64,000 nt of DNA from Rutidosis leptorrhynchoides (Eukaryota > Streptophyta > Magnoliopsida > Asterales > Asteraceae), in the NCBI RefSeq assembly GCF_046630445.1, contig NC_092342.1:82076001-82140000 (forward strand). Reading direction: 5' to 3'. The translations under genes were made by a program, and so were the position numbers. Under the pieces are notes generated by a model that was not told where the DNA came from, searched no databases, and saw nothing but the letters and a program-made list of their open reading frames with translations. Of this stretch, positions 1-13,784 are shown piece after piece. Each line of letters opens with the position of its first letter. The stretch's first letter is position 1.

Positions 1-3000
1 GGCCATTTCTTCGTTCTTTCCTTATAGATTAACGAATTTTCATATGCTTCATGTCTTAATTCTTCTAATTCGTTTAGTTGACTTAATCGTAGACGCCCGG
101 CTTCATGTAAATCAAGATTACATGTCTTCAAAGCCCAAAATGCTTTGTGTTCAATCTCTACTGGAAGATGACATGCTTTTCCGTAAACGAGTCTAAAAGG
201 TGTGGTTCCAATTGGAGTTTTGTAGGCTGTTCTAAAAGCCCAAAGTGCATCCTCCAATTTAATGGACCATTCCTTCGGATTTGATCCTACGGTTTTCTCT
301 AGAATACGTTTTAATGCTCGGTTGGTATTTTCAACGTGTCCACTTGTTTATGGATGATAAGCAGTGGAGATTTTATGAGTTACTCCATATCTTTTAAGAG
401 CTTTCTCAAGTTGATTGTTACAAAAATGAGTACCCCGATCACTTATTAAAGCTTTCGGTGTTCCAAACCTAGCAAAAAGATGTTTTAAAAAGTTGACTAC
501 AACTCGTGCATCGTTAGTTGGGAGAGCTTGTGCTTCCGCCCATTTAGATACATAATCAATGGCAACGAGAATGTAGAGATTATTATGTGATTTTGGAAAT
601 GGACCCATAAAGTCAATACCCCAAATGTCAAATACTTCACATACTTGAATGACATTTTGTGACATTTCATCACGTTGACTTATTTTTCCGGCCCTTTGAC
701 AAGCATCACAGGATTTGCAAAGAAGGTGTGCGTCTTTGAAAATTGTAGGCCAATAGAATCCAGCATCGTAAACTTTTCTTGCTATGAGTTGAGGCCCATA
801 ATGCCCTCCTGTTGGTCCTGTGTGACAATGGTTTAATATTTGACTAGCTTCATCTCCGAATACACAACGGCGTATTATTCCACCGGGACAACTTTTAAAC
901 AAATGTGGATCTTCCCAGAAATAGTGTTTTATATCACTAAAGAATTTCTTTCGTTTTTGGTACGATAATCCATTTTCAAGGAATCCACATACTAAGTAGT
1001 TTGCATAGTCTGCAAACCATGGAATTTCATTATAATCTATCTTCAATAGATATTCATCAGGAAAGTTGTCTTGTATGGCCGATTCATTTAGAACTTCTAA
1101 TTCATGATTTTCAAGACGAGAAAGATGATCAGCGGCGAGATTTTCTGCTCCCTTTTTATCTCGGATTTCAATATCGAACTCTTGTAAGAGTAAGATCCAA
1201 CGGATTAATCGTGGTTTCGCATCTTGTTTCGAAAATAGGTATCTAAGAGCAGAATGGTCAGTATAGACCACCGTTTTAGCTAGAACGAGATATGAACGAA
1301 ATTTGTCAAAAGCAAAGACAATAGCAAGGAGTTCTTTTTCGATAGTTGTGTAATTCGTTTGTGCTCCTTGTAACATCTTACTAGCATAATATATAGGTTG
1401 AAATCGTTTTTCAATCCTTTGTCCTAAAACGGCTCCCATTGCAAAATCACTTACATCGCACATTAGTACAAACGGTATATTCTAATTTGGAATTATCATG
1501 ATCGGCGCATTAGTGAGTTTTTCTTTAAGAATATTAAAAGATTTGATACATTCATCTGAAAAGATGAATGGAGCATCCTTTTCTAGGAGTTTATTCATAG
1601 GAGTGGCAATTTTAGAAAAATCTTTTATGAAACGTCGGTAAAAACTGGCATGCCCTAGAAAACTCCTAACTCCTCTAACATTGGTGGGATGTGGAAGTTT
1701 AGCAATTACATCTACTTTAGCTCTATCTACTTCAATTCCTTCATTTGAAATTTTATGACCAAGAACGATGCCTTCATTGACCATGAAATGGCATTTCTCC
1801 CAATTAAGAACTAGATTTGATTGTTCGCATCTAATAAGCATTCGTTCAAGATTAACTAGACATGTTTCAAAAGTATCACCGAAGACTGAAAAGTCATCCA
1901 TGAAAACTTCCATGCATTCTTCTATCATGTCGTGAAAAATCGCCATCATGCACCTTTGAAAGGTTGCAGGGGCGTTGCAAAGTCCAAATGGCATGCGTTT
2001 ATAAGCAAAAGTACCATAAGGGCATGTGAATGTGGTTTTCTCTTGATCTTCGGGTGCTATTGGAATTTGAAAATATCCGAAAAAACCATCAAGAAAACAA
2101 TAGCAACTATTTCCGGCTAATCTTTCCAACATTTGATCAATGAAAGGTAAGGGAAAGTGATCTTTTCTGGTGGCGTCATTTAATTTTCTATAATCAATAC
2201 AAACACGCCATCATGTTACAGTCCTAGTAGGAATAAGCTCATTTTTCTCATTTGTGATGACAGTCATGCCACCCTTCTTAGGTACGCATAGAACTGGGCT
2301 TACCCATGGACCATCAGAAATTGGATAAATTAAACTTGCATCTAGCAGTTTAATAATTTCTTTCTTAACAACATCTTGCATATTAGGATTTAGTCTTCGT
2401 TGGCGTTGCACATACGTTTTATGACCTTCTTCCATAAGGATTTTATGTGTGCAATACGAAGGACTTATTCCTTTAATATCATGAATTTTCCATGTAATAG
2501 CTGGTTTATGAGCTTTTAGCACAGAAATGAGTTGAGATTTTTCATTTTCAGTAAGAGAAGACGATATTATTACAGGTAATTCAGATTCACCATGTAAATA
2601 AGCATATTCCAAATGGTTTGGAAGTGGCTTTAACTCTAATGTCGGTGGTTCTTCTATCGATGATTTATATCGATATCTGTCTTCCTCTTTTAGCATTTGA
2701 ATTTCTTCTGTTGTTGGTTCATATCCATTAGCCATAAGTGTAGCTAACATTTCAACTTCATCAATTTGTTCAGTTCCTTCTCCTAAAGAACATTCTCCTG
2801 TTCCTTGTAATTCTGGAAATTCTTCTAACAATTCTGCATGTGAATCTATAGTTTGAATATAATAACATGTATCATCTGCAGATTGTGGTTGTTGCATGGC
2901 TCTATCCACTGAAAAGGTAACACTCTCGTCCTCTATACTTAGGGTTAGTTTCTTACCAAACACGTCTATTATTGCTTTAGCCGTGTTTAAGAATGGTCTT

Positions 3001-3473
3001 CCTAATATGAGAGGAACTCGAGAATCTTCTTCCATGTCCAGAATAACAAAATCTACTGGAAATACTAAAGTACCAACATTAACTAGCATGTTCTCCATTA
3101 TCCTTCTAGGATATTTTACTGATCTATCTGCTAGTTGTATGCTTATTCGTGTTGGTTTCAATTCTCCAAGGTCTAGTTTAGCGTATAGTGAATACGGCAT
3201 TAAATTTATACTAGCACCTAAGTCTGCCAATGCTTCTATTGAACTAAGACTACCCAGAAAACATGGAATTGTGAAACTTCCTGGATCTGATAGCTTTTCT
3301 GGTATCTTATTCAACAGTACTGCAGAACAATTAGCATTCATAGTAACAGCCGAGAGTTCTTCCATTTTCTTTCTATTTGTGATCAGATCTTTCAAGAATT
3401 TAGCATATCTAGGCATTCCTGAAATCACATCAATGAAAGGAAGATTGACATTTATCTGTTTAAACATATCCAA
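1..3473 (-). pseudogene. Athila-like pol (protease-RT-RNase H-integrase), broken
   Basis: One reading frame with three in-frame stops. In order it holds: an aspartic protease (ADLGASINLMP, about 3,195-3,230), an RT core (CIDYRKLN just after the first stop; FMDDFSVFG near 1,890), RNase H ([14 protein letters not shown], 1,422-1,463; [10 protein letters not shown] near 1,235) and integrase ([12 protein letters not shown] zinc-binding part; [16 protein letters not shown] and GHVENTNR carrying the D-D-E residues). Stops: TGA at about 2,211 where relatives have Gly before WRVCIDY, TAG at about 1,482 in place of Trp, and TAA at about 348 in place of Gln in YHPQTSG. The frame stays open from 347 to the window edge. 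It reads out of frame relative to gag. The mutations are point changes typical of an old copy. Confidence 0.92.
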
Positions 3474-5311
3474 GAATTTGGATTGTCGGCTTCAAGTCTC
3501 TCTTTTCTCATTTTACTCGGGTAAGGAAGTGGTGGTTGGTATGGTTTAACATAAGGTTTAGTCTTAATTGTGTTATCTTCATTAACCTTTTCAACTATCG
3601 GTTCTGTTTCCTTATCTTGCTCAGGTTGTGGTTCTTATGGAGTAGGAATAGCTTCATCAGAAATTACAGGTATTTCAGGTGGTTTAAGTGTAATACCACT
3701 TCTTGTGGTAATGGCTTTAGCTGTTTCATTCCGGGGGTTAGTATTTGTATCACTAGGTAGACTTCCCGGTTTTCTTTCACCTATTAACCTTGCTAGGTTG
3801 CTTACTTCTTGTTCCAAATTTTGAATAGAAGCTTGTTGATTTCTAAATGCTTGAGCATTTTGTTCATTGGTTTGTTTCTGAGATGTGAAAAACTGGGTTT
3901 GAGTTTCAACTAGCTTCGACATCATGTCTTCTAAATTTGGCTTTTTATCATCAATTTGTGGTGGTTTGTTTTGCAAAATAGGTCTTTGCTGATTGTAAGT
4001 ATTATTAGATACTTGTTGGTTGTTGTATGGAACATTTCGGTTATAGTTCTGATTTTGATTGTAGAATGGTCTTGGCGGTTGATAATTATTCTGATAATTA
4101 TTTTCAGGCCTTTGGTTTATGTATGAAACATTCTCTCTTTGTTCCATTGTTAGTTCAATACTGAGACAATCTTTTGTTAAATGTGGTCCTCCACACTGCT
4201 CACAACTAATTCGTATTGAGTGGATATCTTTAGTCATCTTTTCCATTCGTCTCTCGACAGCATCTATCTTTGCAGAAATGGAATCTAAGTCATGGCTAGG
4301 ATCGGCTTTAGCTGCTTTAGATGATCTAACGATATCTTTTTCTTGATGCCACTCATGTGAGTGGGAAGCAGTGTTATCAATAATTTTGTAAGCGTCAGTT
4401 GCTGTTTTCTTCATAATGGAACCACCAGCTGCTATATCGATGTCTTTTCTTGTAGTGATGTCACATCCTTGGTAGAATATTTGTACTATTTGACAAGTGT
4501 CTAAACCATGTTGCGGACATCCTCTTAATAACTTTCCAAATCTTGTCCACGCCTCATATAGATTTTCATTTGGTTTTTGTGTGAACGTACCAATTTCTCC
4601 TTGAAGTCTCATGGCTTTAGATGCCGGAAAGAATTGTTTAAGAAATTTTTCAACTAAAACGTCCCATGTATCAATCGCCCCTTCAGGTAACGATTCTAAC
4701 CAATCTTTGGCTTCTCCCTTTAAAGTCCAGGGAAATAACATGAGATATATCTGTTCATCCTCAACTTCTCGGATTTTAAATAGTGTACAGATCCTATTAA
4801 AGGTACGAAGATGTTCGTTTGGATCTTCCTTCGGCGCACCACTAAATTGGCATTGATTAGTTACCATGTGTAGGATTTGTCCTTTAATTTCATAATCTGG
4901 CGCATTAATGTCAGGTTGAGTAATTGCGTGACCTTGGCCAGTGCGTTTAGCTCGCATTCAGTCTTCCATACTTAGAGGTTCCAGATTTTCCATAATTGAA
5001 TTTGTTGAATATGAATCACTAGAGGATTCTGATTTAATGGTTGGTTCCTCGACAATTTCTGTTTGAATGATTGGTGATTCCGGAGGAAATATTAATGGTT
5101 CAGGATCTCTGAATTGTCCCTGAATATCCTCCGGATTATCAATTGTGAGGTCGGGTTCAAAAAATGGATTATCGGAAATTTGAATTGGAGTACTTGGTCG
5201 ACTGGATGACGATTCTAAAGAAAAATCAACGGCGACAACATTGGCTAGATGTCTTAATCGAGTTACAGGTGGTGAACGTACAAAAGGTGGTGAACGTTTT
5301 GCTCGGTGCAT
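3474..5311 (-). pseudogene. Athila-like gag, broken
   Basis: Starts at ATG 5,311 (MHRAKRSPPFVRSPP), about 1.26 kb after the PBS. A stop near 4,958 splits it into a 117-residue Ser/Glu-rich head and a 440-residue body. The body has the retrotransposon gag core (HLRTFNRICTLFKI; LKGEAKDWLESLPEG; WDVLVEKFLKQFFP), a single zinc-knuckle-like CEQCGGPHLTKDC and a Gln/Asn-rich tail. A further TAA at about 3,632 ends the ORF, but the same frame stays gag-like to about 3,480, where a frameshift moves reading into the pol frame (LDMFKQINVNLPF). Gag would form the cytoplasmic particle. At least two stops and a shift abolish it. Confidence 0.88.
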
Positions 5312-6574
5312 TCACTGAATATCCTATTAGTTATAAAAGATAAAAAATTATTTAAGTTATCAAATTAATAGACTTTTCTGCTTTTGCCCACGTTTCGAAT
5401 AGCCAATAGATGCAGCAGGGAGCCAGAACCCTTTAAATCAAAAGCTCACAACCCAGCCACTAACAAATCCAACTATTACTACGAAGCAGAAAATTTGGAT
5501 GTTTATCAATTTAACCACTTAAAATAATTTTTCGTTGAAGTTTAAAGAAATTTTAGAGAAGAAATAGAAAATTCTATGTCCTAAAAACTAGAGCAGCGAA
5601 AAATAAGAAAGAAAAAGAGCGCGTCGGAAAACGTCGAAAAATAAAAGGTCGAAAAATAATAAAAAGAACGTAGCGCGTCTAAACTTAAAAGTCTAAAAAC
5701 TAAGAATTAAAAGTTGCGTCTAAATATATTAAAGCTTAAAAGGAATTCTATATCCAAAACGGCAATAACTTAAAAAGGTACTTAAAACGGCGGCGCAAAA
5801 TTCTAAAGCTCATAAATCTTAGTCTAAAGAAAAAGCACTTAAGGGATTTTACGGTAAAGCCTAAAAATCTAGAAATAAAAAATAACTATGGCAAATACTA
5901 TATCTTAAAACTAATTACGATCGAAAAATATAAATATTGCGCTAAAACAAATAAAAAGATACAAAATATAAAAATAAAACTTAAAGTTGTAAAAAGTATA
6001 ATTTTTATAAAAATATTATTTTTATATTATTTATTTTATAAAACTATTAATTTCATATATTTATACAACTAATTAAACTAAATAAAACAAATTAAATAAA
6101 TAAAACTAAACTAATTAATTAAATAAACAACCCTAATTAGGGTTTTAATAAATAATAATAATAATAATAATTACGTAATTATTGCAGTTGGATGGTCAAA
6201 CCTGCCGTGTCAGACAGCCTCATGCGGTCGCATGAGTTCTACGCCTCTGGGCCATGCGATCGCATGGATATTGGATTCGGGCCAAGATCTGGGCTGCTAC
6301 AGTGATCGGGCCGAGTGTTTTTTCTCTTTTTTTTCTGTTTTAATTTTTTTTGTATAAAATATTTATAATAAAACTTATATTTTTATAAACTTAAAATAAA
6401 AATAAAGAAACTTTATAAAACTTATATATTTAACAAACTCTTAAAAATATATAAATTTTGGTTTTGTTTTTATATTTTTGTATTTTTTTAAAATTTAAAA
6501 CGTATATTTTTATACAAAGAACTTAATAAAAAATCTTTTTTTTAGATAGCATTTCGCTTCCGGTGTTTAAGCTT
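5312..6574 (-). other. Athila-like 5' leader, non-coding
   Basis: The A-rich stretch between the primer-binding site and gag. No ORF is supported. It contains two copies of a dyad motif that also occurs in the LTR: CTCATGCGGTCGCATGAG (6,219-6,236) and CCATGCGATCGCATGG (6,252-6,267). Confidence 0.75.
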
Positions 6575-6592
6575 TCCCCGGCAGCTGCGCCA
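6575..6592 (-). promoter_or_regulatory. Primer-binding site, tRNA-Asp type
   Basis: The + strand reads TCCCCGGCAGCTGCGCCA; in element sense it is TGGCGCAGCTGCCGGGGA, matching the 3' end of plant tRNA-Asp (TGGCGCCGTTGCCGGGGA) at 16 of 18 positions. It lies 8 bp from the LTR end, as expected for minus-strand priming. This tRNA choice is typical of Athila/Tat elements. Confidence 0.88.
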
Positions 6593-6600
6593 AAAATACT

Positions 6601-7939
6601 TGATGTTAAAGCGAAGGGGTATAAAATACTATTAATTTTTACAAGGAAATACTATTAAATACGATACAATTTTACACAAGATATTTATTTATTTATAGAA
6701 TGGATATACCTAAACCTTACTACAACACTTATAGGCAGTGTACCTAATCGTACAGTAGTGTAGTTTTTAGTAAGTCAGGTTCGTTCCACAGGGATCTTTA
6801 GCCAAGCTTAACGCTATATTTTTTTTTATAATTGTAAAAATATAAAAATATATATAAGTAGTATTATTATTATAAAAGGGGGGGTTTTTACCGTTTAATG
6901 ACCGGTTTGTCGATTTTAAAACTTTAGTCGCAGTTAAAACCTAATGTAAAATATTAAAAATAAATATAACTTAATTTTAAGCGTAAAGTAAATAACGATA
7001 ATGAAATTGCGATAAATAAAAGTGCGATAAATAAAAGTGCAATAAAAAAAGTACGATAATTAAAAGTGCAATTAAATACAATGGCAATAAATAAAAGTGC
7101 GATAATTAAAAGTGCAATTAAATATGAAATATATAAATTATGCTTATTTAAACTTCCGTAATCATGATGTTTGACGTGTTGATTTTAGTTTATTCCCATG
7201 GGTTAATTGTCCTTTGTCCTGGATTATTTGATATGTCCATACGGATTTGTCCATAATAGTCCATCAGTCATAATCATAAAGTGCGAAAGTCTTCGTCAAA
7301 TTATTCTTATTTCCGAAGTCAAATATTTCAACTAATTGGGGATTCGAATTGTAACAAGGTCTTAATACTTTGTTTAATGAATACACCAGGTTATCGACTG
7401 CGTGTAGTCCAAGGTTTTACTACTTTGTTAACAATTACACCAATTACCCTTGAATGTAATCCACCCATGTTTCAACAAGTCTATTAACTATTAATCCAAT
7501 CCCGTGTCCGGTAAAATGAACAATTATTGGTATTTATAGATATCCCGCCCACCGTGTCCAGTCAAGCATATGTGGTTATATATAAATATTTCAAATTATA
7601 AGTCTATATATTAAATCAACGAGGTATCATTTAGTTAATATAAAACCCATTAATAGCCCATAGTCTAATTTCTATAAGTTTCGTTCTTTTATCCAAACCC
7701 CAATTATGGTCCAAAGCCCAATTACCCAATTTTAATATTTAGCCCAACATCACGATTACTTCGGCATTAAATAAGCATAATAATAACTTAGCTACGAACA
7801 TTAATTTAAAAAGGTTGAACATAACTTACAATGATTAAAAATAGCGTAGCGTTACACGGACAGAATTTCGACTTACACCCTTACAACATTCGCTAACATA
7901 CCCTTATTATTAGAATTAAAATTAAAATTAAAATTTAAA

Positions 7940-8031
<92 letters not shown>

Positions 8032-8627
8032 TTGAGTGATGCAAGAGAAAAAGATGTTTTAAACTGAGCCAAAACACGCGAAATTTATAGATGTGGCCTG
8101 CTACCTACTGCCATGCGATCGCATGGGATTTAGGCCTTCAGGCCATGCGATCGCATGGCCACTTTTTCCAGCTCACATGATTTGTTTCCTAGCTTTGCCG
8201 ATGATTTTAAATATAATATATAATATATAAATAATTTTAAGAATTATTTAAATATTATATTATATTCATGTGCATAGTTGACTTGTAATTTTTAGTCCGT
8301 TGCGTCGAGCGTTGAGAGTTGACTCTGGTCCGGGTTCCGGATTTTCGAACGTCCTTGCGTACAATTTAATATCTTGTATTTTGCGTTTTGCGTCTTGTAC
8401 TCTTGTAATTTCGAGACGTTTCTCATCAATAATTTGAACCACTTTGATTGTACTTTGTACTTTTGAGCTTTTTGGTCGTTTGTGTCTTCAATTCGTCGAA
8501 TCTGTCTTTTCTCTTCACCTTTTATTATTTAAACGAATATTACTTGTAAATAGAACAATTGCAACTAAAAGCTTGTCTTTCTTGAGGGATAATGCTATGA
8601 AATATATGTTCGTTTTTAGCATTATCA
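6601..8627 (-). repeat. Athila-like 5' LTR
   Basis: Bounded by TGATGTTA at 6,601 and CATTATCA ending at 8,627, imperfect inverted ends of TGAT...ATCA type. The inner end is fixed by the adjacent PBS; the outer end by the switch into element B's LTR. It contains an (AT)n run (7,947-8,028), two copies of the CCATGCGATCGCATGG palindrome (8,111-8,126; 8,143-8,158) and, at the outer end, a 10-bp inverted repeat GATAATGCTA/TAGCATTATC. The ORF-like stretches within it have no recognisable product. Confidence 0.85.
7947..8028. repeat. (AT)n microsatellite in the Athila-like LTR
   Basis: About 80 bases of uninterrupted AT dinucleotide. Confidence 0.97.
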
Positions 8628-11071
<2,444 letters not shown>

Positions 11072-13770
11072 TGAAAGGACCCGTCTTAATCCACCTGGAC
11101 GAAGTCATCAACATTTGGTCCCATTGCGATGATCGGCTCCAAGTAATGTCCTTATATTGAGCAAATGCACAGCGGAAGACTTAATTCGTACCTGAGAATA
11201 AACATGCTTTAAAGTGTCAACCAAAAGGTTGGTGAGTTCATAGGTTTATCTTAACAATCATTTCAATATGTTAATAGACCACAAGATTTCATAATCATAA
11301 ACATAATACACTCACAAGTGTATGTAAAGCATTCTAAGTGGTTGAGCACTTGGTAACCATACTTAATATTTAATCAACGTCGCATATTCCCTTTATTATG
11401 AAATCTCACTACACCGTACCAAGTGTAGTCACCAAAACGAAGTACTGTGCAACCGTTGAATACTGGTCGTCTAGTCCGGTTGGGGTTGTCAGGCCCGATA
11501 GATCTATCAACAGGATTCGCGTTTACAATACCCATGTAAATAGTAGTTACCAAGCTACAGGGAAATATGCTAGTGGTACAACTCAACGTAGGATATATTT
11601 TTAAGTACTTGTGTCTATTTTGTAAACATTTATAAAAGCAGCGTATGTATTCTCAGCCCAAAAATATATATTGCAAAAGCAATTAAAAGGGAGCAAATGA
11701 AACTCACTTTTGCCTTGAAGGTATTTAATTCGATTTGGTCTCCGATAGATATCACGAACCTAACCATATATATAATATATCAACACATTTTCTTTTTAAG
11801 TAATCGTTACATATATATATACTTTTAATACTTTTAATATTTTTTTAGTCCGTAGTTAGCAGTCCGATGTTAGTGGTCCACAATTAGTTGCTTAAATAAA
11901 ATAAATAAATAAAGACCCCATCATATTCGTATTGATCAGAATTAATCTCGACCCATGGTACCATGTTGTCAAATGACGTGTTGCGTACATAAAGTACCGT
12001 GTTGTCAAATGACCTGTTGCGTACAATCATGAGGTCTTATGATTAATCTTCTCGTGTTGTTTACGGGTAGTCCTAAAATATATAAAATCAAATCATAAGT
12101 AATTATATATAAAATATCATATTAATTAGAAAAGATATGATTAATTTACTTTTTCTCCAAATATTTTCGTAGCTAAACTAGCTTCGGATACCCAATCTTG
12201 TTTTAGTCGTAGTTTCTTCATTACAACTCCGTTTTTATTGGTTCAACTTGCCACTTCCTTGGATCGAGTCAAATTTTAAGAATATAAACTGAAAATACCT
12301 TAGTTTATATTCGAAATCATAGGTTATAGGTCAAACTTTGGTGAAACTTATGAAAGTGATCATTTTCCATCATAAAAACAACATTTAATGATCATTTTTC
12401 TAAAAATACTTACACTTTGAGTTAAACCATGAAATTTTTATGTGTTAACATATTCATAAGAAATATCATTTTTTCAGAACATGAACTTCCAATTCAAAGT
12501 TTAAGATGGTTTTTAATTATCCAACCCAAAACAGCCCCCGGTTGCACTCCGACGACGTAGATTCAGTTTTTAAGATGTTCTTTGTAGAACCAAGTAATAT
12601 CTTGTTAGGTTAGCATATCATTATGATATATTACAGGTCTTGAAGTGTTTTAAAAGTTAAGTTAGAAGGATCTATTTAGTTTGCGAACAAGTTTGAAATC
12701 ATTCAAACTATGTTCTTGTTGTTAAAATTTTATACCACAAAATAAGATAGCTATATGAATATGAATTGAATAAGATTATGAACAAGGTTACTACCTCAAG
12801 TTACTTGGACAAAGTTACTGCAAAAGATAAGAAATAATCTTGGAATCAAAGAGTGGTGGAGTTAGATCAAAAGGTTGGAAGTAAACTTCTTCAAATGGGT
12901 GGTTATTTTGATATGTTCTTGAAAGAGTTTTCTTATGGTGTTTAAGGCTTGTAATTGAAGATAAATGATGGGAAAAATGCTTAGAGATGATCAAGTATGA
13001 AGTTAGGAGTATTTTGAGAGAGAAATGAGGGTGTAGGTATGAGAAAATGGAGTGAAGAAATGTTGTTCATTTATAAAAACGTTTTTAGTTTATAAAGAAA
13101 GAAAAGGATTCCTAATTTTGTTTTCTTACTAATAATTCATACTACTTGACAAATTCTAGTTACCTCATATCTAGGGCAGTAATAATGTTGATTAGGATGT
13201 TGATTTGATGTGTATATACCAATAGTAAATACGTATATAAGCTGGGTATGATACGGGTACATATACCCTAGATATACGTATAGAAATCTTGAGGAAACGG
13301 AACGAGAATTCAAATATAGCTATATTTTGTGAATATACTTATATTGTTTTATGTATTTAAGTCCTTAAAAAGTGATTAAATACATTATATATACGATACA
13401 TGTATAAGCATTATAGATTATAAGTATATATATCAAAGAATGTTACGTATAATTATCGTTTTGAAAACTTAAGTTAGTAGTTTCAAAATATACTCATAAC
13501 TCATTGTCATTAGTACACAATGAGATGTTAAACCATCCTTAGATCATGTTAAATATATATAAATACATATATATACACAAACGTATAATTATCGTATGTT
13601 ATATAGTTCGTGATATCATCGGTCATATTGGATGGTCAAACGTTGTGTAAAACTCTTTTCAAAAACACAAGTCTCAACAATTTGGATTGCTTATCATGTT
13701 GGTATGGTTTAATTTATGTAAATATTAATCTCATAAGTATAATTTGGTCGGAAAATTCCGGGTCATTACA
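11072..13770 (-). repeat. Element A 3' LTR
   Basis: 2,699 bp, starting TGAAAGGACCCG and ending GGTCATTACA on the + strand. It matches 17,673-20,370 with sparse substitutions. It includes a conserved block with a hairpin (GTCAACCAAAAGGTTGGTGAG, 11,216 region, one base over two lines) and a 36-bp tandem duplication at about 11,960-12,031 (units beginning TACCATGTTGTCAAATGACG and TACCGTGTTGTCAAATGACC). Confidence 0.93.
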
Positions 13771-13784
13771 GTACCTACCCGTTA
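13771..13784 (-). promoter_or_regulatory. Element A polypurine tract
   Basis: In element sense AACGGGTAGGTAC directly precedes the 3' LTR start TGTAATGACCC. The purine-rich run primes plus-strand DNA synthesis in LTR retrotransposons. The preceding sequence CGGGGACGAAATTTC is the usual Tekay-type context. Confidence 0.85.

Larger units (their letters stand above)
1..8627 (-). mobile_element. Athila-like Ty3/gypsy retrotransposon, partial, degenerate
   Basis: An LTR retrotransposon on the minus strand whose 3' end lies beyond the left edge of the window. Reading from the right it shows a 5' LTR (6,601-8,627), a tRNA-Asp-type primer-binding site, a 1.3-kb leader, gag and pol (protease, RT, RNase H, integrase). 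The DLGAS protease motif, FMDD reverse transcriptase and tRNA-Asp PBS fit the Athila/Tat branch. At 8,627/8,628 it joins sequence matching 39,338 onward in the 3' LTR of element B, so it inserted into B's 5' LTR. The target duplication cannot be checked because the other end is missing. Several stops and one frameshift make it inactive. Confidence 0.9.

Noticed and set aside
11374-11604. Paired ORFs on both strands, also at 17,975-18,205
   Set aside because: Conserved LTR block of element A; conservation is of DNA, not of a protein.
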